A DNA stretch of 64,000 nucleotides from Rouxiella badensis (GCA_026967495.1 CP114060.1:2604001-2668000); one strand, 5' to 3'; counted from the stretch's first letter, positions 9,464 through 19,904 are shown. Translations and numbers: made by a program. The notes: a model not told the origin generated them from the sequence alone.

Positions 9464-10675
9464 TCAGTGCAGCACGCTGCCTTCGGTCATGGCGGAGTCG
9501 GCGAGCTGGCGTCCGTAGCGACGCAGGGTATACACCGTCAGACCCAACCCAATCAACGCAAACGCCCCACCGACGTAGCCGACGTAAGACATGTTCAGAT
9601 CAAGGCTGACTTGACTGCCTATCAACGCGCCGCCACCGATGGCAATGTTGATAATCCCTGACAGCAGTGACATGGCAACGTCAGTGGCGTCAGGCGCCAT
9701 CGACAGCACTTTCACCTGTAGGCTCAGGCCAATCATCGTCATCGCCATACCCCAGAACAGCGACATAATAATCAGGCTGTTGGTATTAAACGACAGCGGT
9801 AACAGCAGCACCAGACTCAGGAACAACACCGCGACAGAGGCGATTAATACGCCGGAGGGGAAGCGGTGGTTGATGCGCGTAAACAGATAGCTGCCCACAA
9901 TACCCGCCAGTCCAAACAGCAGCAGCAGCAGGGTGGTAAAGTTCTCACTGACGCCCGAGACCTTCTGCAGGAACGGCTCGATGTAGCTATAGGCGGTGTA
10001 ATGCGCCGCAAACAGGATGACGGTTATCGCATAAATCAGCACCAGCGCCGGACGTTTGAACAACTGAGGCACGCTTTTGAGAGAGCCAGAGTTGTTGCTC
10101 GGCAGCAGAGGGAGCAGCTTGACCAGCAGAATAAGCGTCACTAGCGCGCCTGCGCCGATAATCAGGAAGGTTGCACGCCAGCCAAGCAGCTGACCAATAA
10201 CCCGGCCTAACGGCAGACCCAGAACCATCGCCAGTGCCGTACCGGTGGTCAGCAGGCTGAGCGCCTGCGCCTTTTTACCTGGAGGTGCCACGCGCAGCGC
10301 CAGCGACGCGGTAATCGACCAGAAGATGGCGTGTGAGAGCGCAATACCGACACGGGAAACCATCAGAATCATAAAGTTCCAGGCAAAACCGGACAGTATA
10401 TGGCTGGCGATAAACACCACGAACACGCCGATCAGCAGTTTGCGACGCTCCATCTTACCGGTCAACAGCATCAGCGGCAGAGAGAAAAGGGCGACAATCC
10501 AGGCGTAAACGGTGAGCATTATCCCGGCCTGAGCCGCGGTCATCGAGAAGCTTTGCGCAATGTCCGTCAGCAGACCGACAGGCACAAACTCAGTGGTATT
10601 AAAGATGAATGCTGCCAGAGTCAAACTCAGTACTCTGAACCAGCCCTCTGAGCGTGAAGACATTGTTGTTTGCAT
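9464..10675 (-). CDS. sotB: SotB-type sugar efflux transporter
   Basis: A 403-residue, 12-helix MFS exporter. The stretches AAFIFNTTEFVPVGLL, HAIFWSITASLALR, TGTALAMVLGLPLGR, AHYTAYSYIEPF and KVLSMAPDATDVAMSLLSG correspond closely to E. coli SotB (YdeA), which exports arabinose and IPTG-like sugars and prevents their overaccumulation. Frame intact. Convergent with kdpC. No strong ribosome site is seen at the first ATG; a second Met lies four codons in. Confidence 0.9.
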   Translation of the reverse strand: MQTTMSSRSEGWFRVLSLTLAAFIFNTTEFVPVGLLTDIAQSFSMTAAQAGIMLTVYAWIVALFSLPLMLLTGKMERRKLLIGVFVVFIASHILSGFAWNFMILMVSRVGIALSHAIFWSITASLALRVAPPGKKAQALSLLTTGTALAMVLGLPLGRVIGQLLGWRATFLIIGAGALVTLILLVKLLPLLPSNNSGSLKSVPQLFKRPALVLIYAITVILFAAHYTAYSYIEPFLQKVSGVSENFTTLLLLLFGLAGIVGSYLFTRINHRFPSGVLIASVAVLFLSLVLLLPLSFNTNSLIIMSLFWGMAMTMIGLSLQVKVLSMAPDATDVAMSLLSGIINIAIGGGALIGSQVSLDLNMSYVGYVGGAFALIGLGLTVYTLRRYGRQLADSAMTEGSVLH

Positions 10676-11055
10676 AAATTAAAACCAGGAAAAAATGAGT
10701 GACCAGTAATCTGAACTCAGACCAGAAGACCAAGCTCTTCGATAACTTCTTGGGAAATTACGTTGTTTCTGTTCAGGATAAATAAAGAAAGAGCGTAGCA
10801 GATAAAATTGTGATCTAACGCACAAGTTGGGCATTCTACTCTCCCACCCAAGGTTTTGTCGTTCATTTTTTGCCTAAAACCGTCAATTTTGTTGATGAAA
10901 TGGCCTCACCGTAGAAAATTGTAAGTATTTGGTTTTGTTCGTTGTTTATTTGTGAATTCAGTGTGAATGGTCTGTGCGGCGAGGAGGCAGAGGCGAGGGG
11001 CGGCAAGCGGCGTCTGGACGTTGACCTTCCAGACGCAGGCAGCAGGGATCACATT
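10676..11055. other. Gene-free stretch upstream of sotB
   Basis: About 380 bp between the sotB start and the stop of the glutathione transferase gene. It must contain the sotB promoter. I see no convincing RNA, terminator or operator and no supported ORF. Confidence 0.5.
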
Positions 11056-11664
11056 TTAATGCCAGGGATATTTCTGGAACGCCGGTTGGTTCTCCATTTT
11101 GTCGGTCAGACTCTGGATATGCGGGAAGTCATAACCTTCAAACACTTGCGGGATCATCGATTGGATAAAGCTCCAGACCACCGCGCTGGTGACCCCGACC
11201 TGATCTATTTTTTCTGAACCATGCTTGCGGTTCTTGAGCGCGGTCTCCCACCCCTGACAGGCTGCTATCAGCTGTTGGGTCACGCGGTCTATCCACGGTT
11301 GGTGCTGCTTTTCTTCAGGCCGCAGATTGTGTTCATAGACATGCTGCACCGCTTTTTCACTGGCGGCCAGCGACAGTCCTAAAATATTAAGACTTTCGGC
11401 CAGCGCTTCAGCGCCCTGCGGCAGTAATTTGTGCTCAGCTGTCGCCAGCGTTTCAAAGAAACTGATCATTAGCGTCGAGTCCATCAGACGTTGACCGTTA
11501 TCAAGCTCCAGGGTCGGGGCTTTCACCACCGGATTAATCTCGCGGAAGGCCTCGACATGCCTGAATACCGAGAGCGGGAAGTGTTCAAACTTGACGCCAT
11601 AGAGTTCCAGTGAAATCGCCACGCGCCTGACGTAAGGTGAATCCAGCATACCGATCAGCTTCAT
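11056..11664 (-). CDS. Glutathione S-transferase family protein
   Basis: About 202 residues. The N-terminal thioredoxin-like domain begins MKLIGMLDSPYVRRVAISLE, with the typical S-P-Y-V-R active-site segment. It is followed by NPVVKAPTLELDNG and the glutathione-binding pair DST (D-S at the start of the next helix), then a helical C-terminal domain. Start taken at 11664 because AGGAAAAAG precedes it; the open frame extends 21 codons further without a ribosome site. It probably conjugates or reduces electrophiles in the cytoplasm. Divergent from a LysR gene, which may regulate it. Confidence 0.85.
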   Translation of the reverse strand: MKLIGMLDSPYVRRVAISLELYGVKFEHFPLSVFRHVEAFREINPVVKAPTLELDNGQRLMDSTLMISFFETLATAEHKLLPQGAEALAESLNILGLSLAASEKAVQHVYEHNLRPEEKQHQPWIDRVTQQLIAACQGWETALKNRKHGSEKIDQVGVTSAVVWSFIQSMIPQVFEGYDFPHIQSLTDKMENQPAFQKYPWH

Positions 11665-11852
11665 CTTTTTTCCTGCCCTAAAAGTTATCTTGATTGATAA
11701 TATTGCTAACGCATGGCGAGCCGCCATAGCCGTTTCTTCTTGAGAATAGTGAGAGATTACAGCAAGCTGTTGGCCTGAGATATTTCCCGTTTCTAACCGA
11801 AACTGTCAGTAAAGCTAACCTGTCTCCTTTCCTGCACGCTAAAGGTCGCCCT

Positions 11853-12740
11853 ATGTCAGATTATCCTCCTATCGCCAGCCTGCGCAGTTTTGAAGCCGTC
11901 GCGCGTCTGGGCAGTGTCACACAGGCTGCCAAAGAGCTTCACGTTACACACTCGGCCATTAGCCAGCAGATAAAAGTGCTGGAAGATTTCATTGGGGTGA
12001 AGCTGTTTCTGCGCCAGGGGCGCGGCGTACACATCAATGAGGAGGGCCGTTTATACGCGCTCCACGTGCGTAATGCCCTCGGTCAGATAGCGGATGCAAC
12101 CCGCTTATTGCAGGTCAAACCGCGGCTTGCCGAGCTGACGCTCGCGGTAGTGCCTTCCTTTGGCACACATTGGCTGCTGCCTCGTCTGGAACATTTTCAC
12201 CGGCAATACCCGCATATCCAGCTTCGAATATTGGCGAGTCTCACCGTCACTAATATGCAGCAGGAGTCGGTTGATATTGCTATTCGCATGGGAAAGGGCG
12301 ATTGGGAGGGGCTGGAGAGCCATTTTCTGTTTGAGGACCAGCAGTGGGTGGTCAGTGCACCCAATTTTAACGGCGGGTGTTTACCGCAAACGGCACAGGA
12401 CATTGCTAACAGCAGGATCATTTTTTCGATGGAGTCCTGGAAGGCGTGGTGTGTCGAAGCAGGGCTTACACGGCACATTACCCCCTCAGGGCTGTGCTTC
12501 AATGATTCGAACATGGTGCTGGAAGCGGTGCGTTTAGGGCAGGGGATTGCGCTTGAACGCCGCTCGCTGGTGGCGGGGGCCATCGCGCGAGGAGAACTGG
12601 TGCAGCTCACGGAGCATGTGGTCCCTTACCCGTGGCCCTATTGGCTGGTCACGCCCAAGGGCGGTGAGAAAAAGCCTGAAGTCGAGACGTTTATTCAGTG
12701 GATTAAGGGCGAGGCGGCCGCGTGGGGAGGAAAGCCATAA
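11853..12740 (+). CDS. LysR-family regulator (GcvA-like)
   Basis: 295 residues. Residues 1-65 form the winged helix (LRSFEAVARLGSVTQAAKELHVTHSAISQQIKVLE in outline). The remainder is a periplasmic-binding-like effector domain with VPSFGTHWLLPRL and QGIALERRSLV. The N-terminal PPIASLRSFEAVARLGS is typical of the GcvA/AmpR branch. Divergent from the glutathione transferase gene across a 188-bp gap, the usual layout for a LysR protein controlling its neighbour. Effector unknown. Confidence 0.88.
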   Translation: MSDYPPIASLRSFEAVARLGSVTQAAKELHVTHSAISQQIKVLEDFIGVKLFLRQGRGVHINEEGRLYALHVRNALGQIADATRLLQVKPRLAELTLAVVPSFGTHWLLPRLEHFHRQYPHIQLRILASLTVTNMQQESVDIAIRMGKGDWEGLESHFLFEDQQWVVSAPNFNGGCLPQTAQDIANSRIIFSMESWKAWCVEAGLTRHITPSGLCFNDSNMVLEAVRLGQGIALERRSLVAGAIARGELVQLTEHVVPYPWPYWLVTPKGGEKKPEVETFIQWIKGEAAAWGGKP

Positions 12741-12820
12741 ATCACCGCCTAAACGACCCCAATGATCGCACCTTCAGCCCGCCGTTATCAGGCCCTGGAT
12801 AAACGATGAAACATTTAATT

Positions 12821-13849
12821 TCAATCGATTGACTGAGTGGAATTAGCATGTCGCCACTGGAGTTTTGGCGAGAGATAAGACTGCATTTGTTCTACGGGTT
12901 GTTCATTGATAAGACTCGTCATCATGTTGAAGCAGTGTGTCGCCAGCTCTTTGCAGTCCTGCGCGATAGTATCAATGCTTACCGTGAGTGAGTCGTAGAG
13001 ATAATGATCGTCAAAGCTACATAAATGGATATCACTCTCCAGCAGTTTATGTTGGCTCATGTAGCGCAACACGCCCTCCATCAAGCCACAGGAGGCAACA
13101 TAAATCGCTTTCGGCGGTCGCCCCAGACGAGCACAAAGGTTAGCAAACATTTCGTAGCCTGAACTGGGATGATAATTGCCGTACAGGACCCATTCAGGGT
13201 TTGGGGTGACGCCTGCTCGCTCAAGCCCGCGTTGATAACCCGCGAGGCGATCGCGAGTGGGGGAGATTCGCGGCTGGCCGCCAAGAAAATAGAACTCATC
13301 CTGATGCTTTCTTGCCACTCTGGCGACCAGCTCTGCGGAAGACTCTATCGCCTCACACACCACCAGTGGCAATGACGTGTCCTGAATGTGGCGGTCAAAC
13401 AATACCACCGGCAATTGCTGACTGATTTTCAGATATTCCGTATCGTTAAGCATGCTGGATGCAACAATCAGCCCATCCACCTGACGCTGGATCAGGTTAT
13501 TCACCACCATGGTTTCCTGACTGGTATTTTCATCGGTGCAGGCAATAAGCAACTGCATGCCGTTCTCGCGACAAAGTGTTTCCAGCTCGTTTGAGCAGGC
13601 GGCAAAACCATAGTTGGTCATTTCCGGCACAACCAGCCCCAGCGTATAGCTGCGCTTTACGTTAAGCGATCGGGCATGAATACTCGGCTGATAGTGATGT
13701 TCAGCGGCGACGGCCAGTACACGGTCACGAGTCGCATCAGAGATACGAAACTTCTTGCTGTGTCCGTTGAGTATCTGGCTGGCGGTCGATTTAGATACGC
13801 CAGCCAGTTCAGCTATTCCGCTGATAGTGATACGTTTTGTCTTTTTCAC
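12821..13849 (-). CDS. scrR: Sucrose operon repressor ScrR
   Basis: LacI/GalR-family repressor of 342 residues. Residues 7-30 form the helix-turn-helix (ISGIAELAGVSKSTASQIL) and NGHSKKFRISDATRDRV follows. The effector domain contains GLVVPEMTNYGFA and FDRHIQD. ScrR represses scr genes and is released by fructose or fructose 1-phosphate. It is 30 bp downstream of scrB on the same strand, probably co-transcribed and hence autoregulated. Frame intact. Confidence 0.92.
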   Translation of the reverse strand: MKKTKRITISGIAELAGVSKSTASQILNGHSKKFRISDATRDRVLAVAAEHHYQPSIHARSLNVKRSYTLGLVVPEMTNYGFAACSNELETLCRENGMQLLIACTDENTSQETMVVNNLIQRQVDGLIVASSMLNDTEYLKISQQLPVVLFDRHIQDTSLPLVVCEAIESSAELVARVARKHQDEFYFLGGQPRISPTRDRLAGYQRGLERAGVTPNPEWVLYGNYHPSSGYEMFANLCARLGRPPKAIYVASCGLMEGVLRYMSQHKLLESDIHLCSFDDHYLYDSLTVSIDTIAQDCKELATHCFNMMTSLINEQPVEQMQSYLSPKLQWRHANSTQSID

Positions 13850-13879
13850 TGCGCCATATTCTGTTGTCCGGAAAGATTT

Positions 13880-15289
13880 TTATTCTAACACGCAATCCGC
13901 CAACGGCCAGTAGCGCAACGTAATCTGACGATCGCCACGGAAGATTAATTGTGCTGGTAAAACAGGGAAATAGCGTGACGACATGACCGCACTCCCGTCG
14001 TTGATGAAAATTTCAATGCTGGAACTGTCACACATAATGGTCAGTTTGCGTAAGGCTCCTCGCCAGACGCGTTGCTCCGATAGCCCAGTGCGGCGATTTT
14101 TACGCGTCAGGCGCAGCCATTCACCCTCCCATTGCAGGAGCAGGCAGCCACCAAAATCAGCCTCGAAAGGATGTCCGGTTTCAAGTTCAATTTCAGCGTG
14201 CTTGATATCCCACACCGGCGCATCTCTGGCGATCCCCTGCCACGCCTCTTGCGGCCCTCTGAGCTGTTGCAGTTCCCGTGCCGGCCTTTGAATAATTTTA
14301 CCGCTGTTAAGCTCCAGCTCTCGTGGACAGGTCAGGGTATGAATCCAGCCATTTTGCACGGTAGGTTGAAAAAGCTCATCGCCGTCCGGGACTCCCATCC
14401 AGGCAATGAGCAGCCTGCGTCCATCATCGGTGTGTGTCGTTTGCGGCGCATAAAATTCAAAGCCGAGATCTAACTCTGAGAAATCGCCATGCTGAAAATC
14501 CGCCTTGTCATAGTCAAGTTGGCCAACAAAATATCCAGACTGGAAAGTGTTCAGATAGCGATCGGACTGTGCCGCTAAGCCCTGAGGGCAACAAATCAGC
14601 ACCTCGTGGTCATCCAGGGTAAATAAGTCCGGGCACTCCCACATGTAGCCGAATTCACCGAGTCCGTTAAGCCCCGTTCCGGCAATTTCTCCGAGCAGCT
14701 CCCAGTGCTGTAAATCGGGCGAACGCAACAACAGAACTTTCCCTTTAAGGTTCAGATCCTGAGCGCCCAGAACCATGTACCAGTGCTCTCCCTTACGCCA
14801 CACCTTAGGATCGCGGACATGGCCGGTATAGCCGTCCGGCAAACCCATTACCGGCCCCTCTTTATCAAATTGCCCTGCGGCATTTTCACGTGCCAGGCAC
14901 TGAAAGGCCGTGCGACGACCCTGCGAATATTTGACGTTACCGGTATAAATCAGCGTGAGTTGCCCATTATCTGCTACCGCTGAGCCGGAATAGCAGCCGT
15001 GTGACTCAAACGCCTCGGAGGGCACAAGCGCCACAGGCTCGTGCCGCCATCTGACCAAGTCGCTTGAACTCCAATGCCCCCAGAACTTGGCGCCGTGCGC
15101 GCAAGCCAGAGGATTCCACTGATAGAACAAATGGTAACGGCCATTGTGCTGGATAAATCCGTTCGGATCGTTTAGCAGTCCTACCGTTGGGGCGAGGTGC
15201 CAGCCGGGTCGGTAAGGATCCTTGGCTGCACGGAGCTGACCCGAGATAACGCTGTGCAGTGCCTGCTTCAGCAAACTAGATTCTGTCAT
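13880..15289 (-). CDS. scrB: Sucrose-6-phosphate hydrolase (invertase) ScrB
   Basis: A 469-residue GH32 enzyme cleaving sucrose 6-phosphate to glucose 6-phosphate and fructose. Visible motifs are LNDPNG with nucleophile Asp41, the RDP triad in GHVRDPKVW, and WECPDLF with the acid/base Glu. A beta-sandwich domain follows. The start ATG overlaps the scrA stop by four bases (ATGA). Cytoplasmic, acting on the product of the ScrA phosphotransferase. Confidence 0.95.
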   Translation of the reverse strand: MTESSLLKQALHSVISGQLRAAKDPYRPGWHLAPTVGLLNDPNGFIQHNGRYHLFYQWNPLACAHGAKFWGHWSSSDLVRWRHEPVALVPSEAFESHGCYSGSAVADNGQLTLIYTGNVKYSQGRRTAFQCLARENAAGQFDKEGPVMGLPDGYTGHVRDPKVWRKGEHWYMVLGAQDLNLKGKVLLLRSPDLQHWELLGEIAGTGLNGLGEFGYMWECPDLFTLDDHEVLICCPQGLAAQSDRYLNTFQSGYFVGQLDYDKADFQHGDFSELDLGFEFYAPQTTHTDDGRRLLIAWMGVPDGDELFQPTVQNGWIHTLTCPRELELNSGKIIQRPARELQQLRGPQEAWQGIARDAPVWDIKHAEIELETGHPFEADFGGCLLLQWEGEWLRLTRKNRRTGLSEQRVWRGALRKLTIMCDSSSIEIFINDGSAVMSSRYFPVLPAQLIFRGDRQITLRYWPLADCVLE

Positions 15290-16658
15290 GATTCACTCAC
15301 CGTATTGTATTTCAGCAGCAGCGACAGCAGGAATGCGCTGCCAAAGGCGAGAGTTAACCCTATCAGATAGCTGAGGATTGAACTGGCCTGAACGATCGCT
15401 AGCCCTGGGATGCCGGTCAGACCCACCGCGGTCATATTGACATGCATGGCGACCACCCAGGCTCCACCGAGTGCACCGCCGACCAGTGCGGCTATAAACG
15501 GCTTCATGAATCGCAGATTGATGCCGAAAATCGCGGCTTCGGTAATGCCAAGCATGGCTGAAAAAGCAGAGGGCACGGCAATGGCTTTAATTTTCGCGTC
15601 GCGGGTTTTGAAATAAACCGCCAGGCAGGCACCGCCCTGGGCAACGTTGGCCATTGACCAGATTGGCAACAGGAAATTGACCCCAATATTCGGGTTGCCC
15701 AGTAATCCCGCTTCAATCGCGTGGAAGCTGTGGTGAATGCCGGTAATCACGATGACCGAATATAAACCGCCAAAGACCAGACCGGCCATCCAGCCTGTGT
15801 GCGAAATCAGTGTGCTGAGAATAAACGAGATGCCGTCCCCCAGAGCGCGACCCGCCGGGCCAATGACCAGGAAGGCGATAAAGCCAGAAATAATCACTGT
15901 CAGGAAAGGGGTAAGAATTAAATCCAGCGCGTCGGGAATCAGCTTACGAAGACGTTTCTCAATAAAGCTCATAAACCAGACCGCCAGAAGAACCGGGAAT
16001 ACGGTTCCCTGATAGCCAATCATGGCAATCTCGATGCCGAAAAAATTCATGGTATGGAAACCGCTGGCCACCCCCAGGCGTTAGTGAGGGCTGGGTGCGT
16101 GAGAATGCCGCCTAAGGTGGCGCCAAGGAAAGGATTGCCGCCAAACTCGCGCGCTGCGGTGAAACCAATCAGTATCGGCAGAATGATAAAGGCTGCCGAA
16201 CTGAACATATCGAGCATGATAAAAATGGCGCTCTCGGGATTGGCCCAACCGTAGGTTTTCACCATGCCGAGCAGCCCCATTAGGAGGCCCGAAGCAACAA
16301 TGGCCGGAATAATCGGCACAAAGATGTTCGACAGAACGCGGGCGATACGCTGGAAAGGATTGAGTTTTTGTGCCGCGATATCAGCCGCTTCGGATTTACT
16401 CGATTCGCTGATACCCGACACTTTAATAAATTCGGCATGCACTTTATTGACCAGACCGGTACCAAAAATGATCTGGATCTGGCCTGCGTTACTAAAGCAG
16501 CCCTTAACGCCGTCAACTTTTTCAATGGCGCTTTTATTGACCAGGCTGTCATCGACCAGCACCAGACGAAGACGCGTTGCACAATGTGCCGCGCTGGCGA
16601 TATTGTCCTCTCCTCCCAACAACTTAAGCAGCTCATTTGCGATTGCATTAATATTCAT
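15286..16658 (-). CDS. scrA: Sucrose-specific PTS enzyme IIBC, ScrA (frameshifted)
   Basis: Inner-membrane phosphotransferase permease. It starts MNINAIANELLKLLGGEDNI at 16658, with the IIB phosphocysteine in SAAHCATRLRL (Cys26). The IIC domain follows with ILTHPALTNAWG and FHTMNFFGIEIAMIGYQGT. The two frames meet at a C5 run at 16071-16075. Adding one G on the coding strand turns WGWPAV into WGVASGFHTM, the family sequence. Repaired length is about 457 residues, normal for ScrA. An alternative open frame upstream to 16859 is not coding. No IIA domain is present, so IIA must come from elsewhere (Crr). Confidence 0.94.
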
Positions 16659-16734
16659 AGTGTCCCTTAATTTACATTTGCCGACGGCACCCGCGTACCC
16701 TGAGGGCGCCTCTGGTTGAATCAAATCCCGGCTA

Positions 16735-18305
16735 TCAGAACCAGGTTTCCATCTGAATGCCAAAATTCCATTGCCCGCCAGCGGTAAAGCCGTCGGTACC
16801 GAATGAATCACTGCTGGAATAGCTGTCGAGCTGCTTGCTCCAGTCCATGTAGGTGGCAAAGAAGCGAATTTCAGGGCGGCTCAGCATGTTGCTGATATCA
16901 CCCACCTTGAAGGTCGGCGCGAAGGTGAGTTTGTAGAAACCGCCTTTTACTTTGTTGTTATCGCTGTATCCCTGGGGATCCAAGTCCATGTACTGGTAGC
17001 TACCTTCATACGCCAGTTCGAAATTTTCGGTAATTTGTTGAATCAGGCGGGCGTTGAAGGTCACCCATGTGTAGTCATCGCCTGAGACATAGCGATTTTT
17101 ACTCTGCTGGGCCAGAACCGCAGGGGCGATACTCCAGTTTTTACTTAACGGCGTAATGCCGTAAGTGGCGATACGCAGGGTGTTAGCTTCGTCGGTAAGG
17201 CGGCCATCGGAACCCAGCGCTTTGACTTCCGCACCCAGTCCGTGACCGTAGAGTAAAGCAGTCTTGGACGTGCCTTCGCGCAGGCCATAGAAGGTATCAC
17301 CGTGATAAGCCAGCATGCTGTGGAAACCGACATCAGCAGCATTGCTGATCCCCTGACTTCCGGCGTTTTCGCGATCCTGATTGTTTTTAGCCCGCAGGCC
17401 GCTAAGCATCAATTGGAAAGGGCCGGCAAAGTTATTGGCGGTGACTATGTAATTCTCAATGCGGGTATCGTCGCGATTACGGTTTTCGAGACTGTCAAAG
17501 TTCCTGCCATAAAGAGAAAAGTTACTTTTCAGGTTATCGCCCCAACGAACGTCGTAAATCCCGCCGCCTGTCCCTGCGAGGAAGATAACGTCGGAATCAA
17601 GCCAGTGAATATCGAAGTTATCACGGTCAAAACGTTTACCGGCCCACAGCGTGGAGTCTTTCCAGGGGCCGCTGAAGGTGGGCAAAGAGCCCAACTCGAC
17701 AAACGCCTGGCGGATATTTAACTCGCTGCTTCCGCCGGTCCAGTCATTGTAGCTGCGCTGCCCGTCGGCCAGCATGACTTTGTATCGAGAGGTCGCGCCG
17801 CTGGCCAGAGTCTGGTTGTGCTCCAGATTAAGCTCAACGTAAGTATTATTTTCGTTACCAAGACGCCCGACGGCCCCCCGGTCTGCCCGGCAGGAGTGAC
17901 ATAAGGACCACTTTCTGTCGAGGTGCCGGAACTGTTCATAATGACGCCAGAACGCGCATAGCCTGAGAATTTAAAACCGCTGCTGTCGTCACGGCTTTTG
18001 CTGGCTAATGTTTCGGTTCGTTTAGCCAGCTCAGCGGTATTTTGCTGAGTTAGTTCAGCATTTCTGGCGACCTCTCGGGTCTGTCGTTCATTGCTGGTGG
18101 TGCGTGTCTCAAGCGTTTTAACCTGTTGTTCTGCTGCATTAGCCCGCGCCTCGGCTTTGGCCGCGCGAGTTTCGGCAATCTGTATTCTTTTTTCCAGGGC
18201 ATTAAGTCGAGCCTCTAAGGCCGTGGCAGAGGTATCGGCTCCCTGGGCGGTGCTCGAAAGAATAAGTCCTATAGCAACAGCAAGATAGCGAGGCTTCATT
18301 ATCAT
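16735..18305 (-). CDS. scrY: Sucrose porin ScrY (frameshifted)
   Basis: Outer-membrane maltoporin-like channel of about 523 residues after repair. A signal peptide (KPRYLAVAIGLILSSTAQGA) is followed by a coiled coil of about 70 residues rich in ALEARLNALEKR-type heptads, the periplasmic extension typical of ScrY. The porin barrel ends in the aromatic METWF. The frame breaks at a C6 run at 17874-17879. One extra base gives GGAVGRLGNENNTYVEL, joining both halves. The start may be the second Met at 18299. First gene of the leftward scrY-scrA-scrB-scrR operon. Confidence 0.93.
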
Positions 18306-18355
18306 TTTTATTACTCAGAGGGGTTTAATTATTATGTGAAACTTGTTTAGCTAAA

Positions 18356-18372
18356 TTGCTAAACTGGTTTTT
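18356..18372. promoter_or_regulatory. Probable ScrR operator near scrY
   Basis: TTGCTAAACTGGTTTTT, with the imperfect dyad AAAC-TGGTTT typical of LacI-family operators, 51 bp before the scrY start. It resembles the second copy at 18488-18503, and both lie in the scrY/scrK gap. Assignment by similarity between the two sites and by location. Confidence 0.55.
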
Positions 18373-18487
18373 CTCAGCACAATAATCACCCACTCAGGGT
18401 TTAAGCAACGTTGTTTTGCTGTGTTATGGTGGAATTGTGATCTTGTTTGCAAATTATTGCTCGATGTGAAAAATCATTTGCTTTGAG

Positions 18488-18503
18488 TTAGCTAAACCGG
18501 TTC
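18488..18503. promoter_or_regulatory. Probable ScrR operator near scrK
   Basis: TTAGCTAAACCGGTTC, centred on the palindrome AACCGGTT, 47 bp before scrK. It shares GCTAAAC-GGTT with the site near scrY, so both divergent sucrose transcripts would be controlled by ScrR. Confidence 0.6.
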
Positions 18504-18549
18504 TTCTATATTTAGGTCATGTTGAACAACACAGAATTGAAGACAGGGA

Positions 18550-19496
18550 ATGAAGATGAAGAACCGAGTTTGGGTGTTGGGAGATGCGGTTGTGGATTTA
18601 ATTCCGGAAGACGATGGCCGCTTATTGAAATGTCCAGGTGGGGCACCTGCCAATGTTGCGGTGGGTATTCGCCGTCTTGGGGGAGACAGCGCATTTATAG
18701 GCCGGGTAGGGGACGATCCTTTCGGAAAGTTTCTGCTGGAGACACTGAATGACGAAGGCGTAAATACGGAGTTTATGCGGCTGGATCCCGATCATCGTAC
18801 TTCAACCGTCGTTGTGGAGAATGATGCCGAGGGTGAACGTTCATTTACGTTTATGGTGCGTCCCGGCGCGGATTTATTCTTACGCGGCACAGATATCCCA
18901 GCTTTCCAGGCCGGGCAGTTCCTGCATTTATGCTCGATTGCACTGTCCGCCGAGCCTTCTCGCACCTCAGCGCTGCAGGCAATGGCTCAGGTGAAAGCGG
19001 CAGGTGGATACGTATGTTTCGATCCCAATATCCGCCAGGACCTGTGGTCAGACGAAAATAAGCTGCGCGAGTGCCTTGAACTGGCCTTGTCTATGGCTGA
19101 TATCATAAAAGTTTCTCAAGAAGAGCTGGAATATCTGACCCGAGAGGCAGTGCTGTCCGAAGGAATATTGCGTCTTTGTCAGCGGCATAATCCCGAGCTT
19201 TTGCTGGTCACGCAGGGCAAGGAGGGTGTCTCGGTATATCGCAAAAAGAGGCGTCCCTGGAGCAATATCCGGCCCCACAAGTCAACGTCTTCGATACTAC
19301 GGGGGCAGGTGATGCCTTTGTCGCGGGATTGTTGGCTGGTCTGGCAGAGGATTGGCCGGTAAGTTCCGATTTCACCTGGCGCAAAATCGTCCGTCAGGCA
19401 CTGACCTGCGGCGCGCTGGCGACCACGGCAAAGGGAGCAATGACCGCGTTACCCGACAGCGAAAGATTGGCAGAGTTTTACTCTCATCAACGCTGA
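18550..19496 (+). CDS. scrK: Fructokinase ScrK (frameshifted)
   Basis: PfkB-family kinase making fructose 6-phosphate from the fructose released by ScrB. The N-terminus MKMKNRVWVLGDAVVDLIPE, the glycine-rich GGAPANVAVGIRRLGG and the C-terminal DTTGAGDAFVAGLLAGLA (catalytic Asp) are all present, the last in a second frame. The break is at an A5 run at 19243-19247; adding one A gives RKKEASLEQYPAPQVNVFDTT. Repaired length is about 315 residues. It is divergent from scrY rather than heading a scrKYAB operon. The IS element begins 13 bp after its stop. Confidence 0.92.
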
Positions 19497-19588
19497 ATCA
19501 GCATGGGTGTGTAAGTATCCCTTCAAAACGGCCCATTCACTTTTAGAGATCTTCCGACATACTGATTATGTCACCTGAGGAGATCGCT

Positions 19589-19873
19589 ATGCGTAAGATC
19601 CGATTCACCGAGCACCAGATCATTGCCGTTCTGAAATCTGTAGAAGCTGGTCGAACCGTCAAAGATGTGTGTCGTGAGGCTGCTATTTCTGAAGCCAGCT
19701 ATTACAACTGGAAGGCGAAATATGGCGGGATGGAAGCCGCTGATATTAAAAATATCAAAGATCTTGAGGATGAGAATCGTCGTCTGAAGCAGATGTTTGC
19801 CGATCTGAGTCTGGAATGCCGGGCGCTGAAAGACGTCATCGAAAAAAGCTTTAAAACCAGCGATAAAGCGTGA
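19589..19873 (+). CDS. IS3-family transposase OrfA
   Basis: Begins MRKIRFTEHQIIAVLKSVEA, a helix-turn-helix of the IS407 type, followed by a leucine-zipper-like segment (LEDENRRLKQMFADLSLE). The family protein normally ends IEKKL. Here it reads IEKSFKTSDKA because the A run at 19842-19847 has six bases. With seven, the frame would read GAA AAA AAG CTT TAA and would carry the A-AAA-AAG slippery signal used to fuse OrfA to OrfB. GAGGAG ribosome site before 19589. Confidence 0.88.
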   Translation: MRKIRFTEHQIIAVLKSVEAGRTVKDVCREAAISEASYYNWKAKYGGMEAADIKNIKDLEDENRRLKQMFADLSLECRALKDVIEKSFKTSDKA

Positions 19874-19904
19874 GCTTGTTAGCTACCTAACCACGCAGTT
19901 TACG

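Noticed and set aside
16659..16859. N-terminal extension of scrA to 16859
   Set aside because: The family start MNINAIANELLKLLGG is at 16658; the extension crosses the end region of scrY and is not conserved protein.
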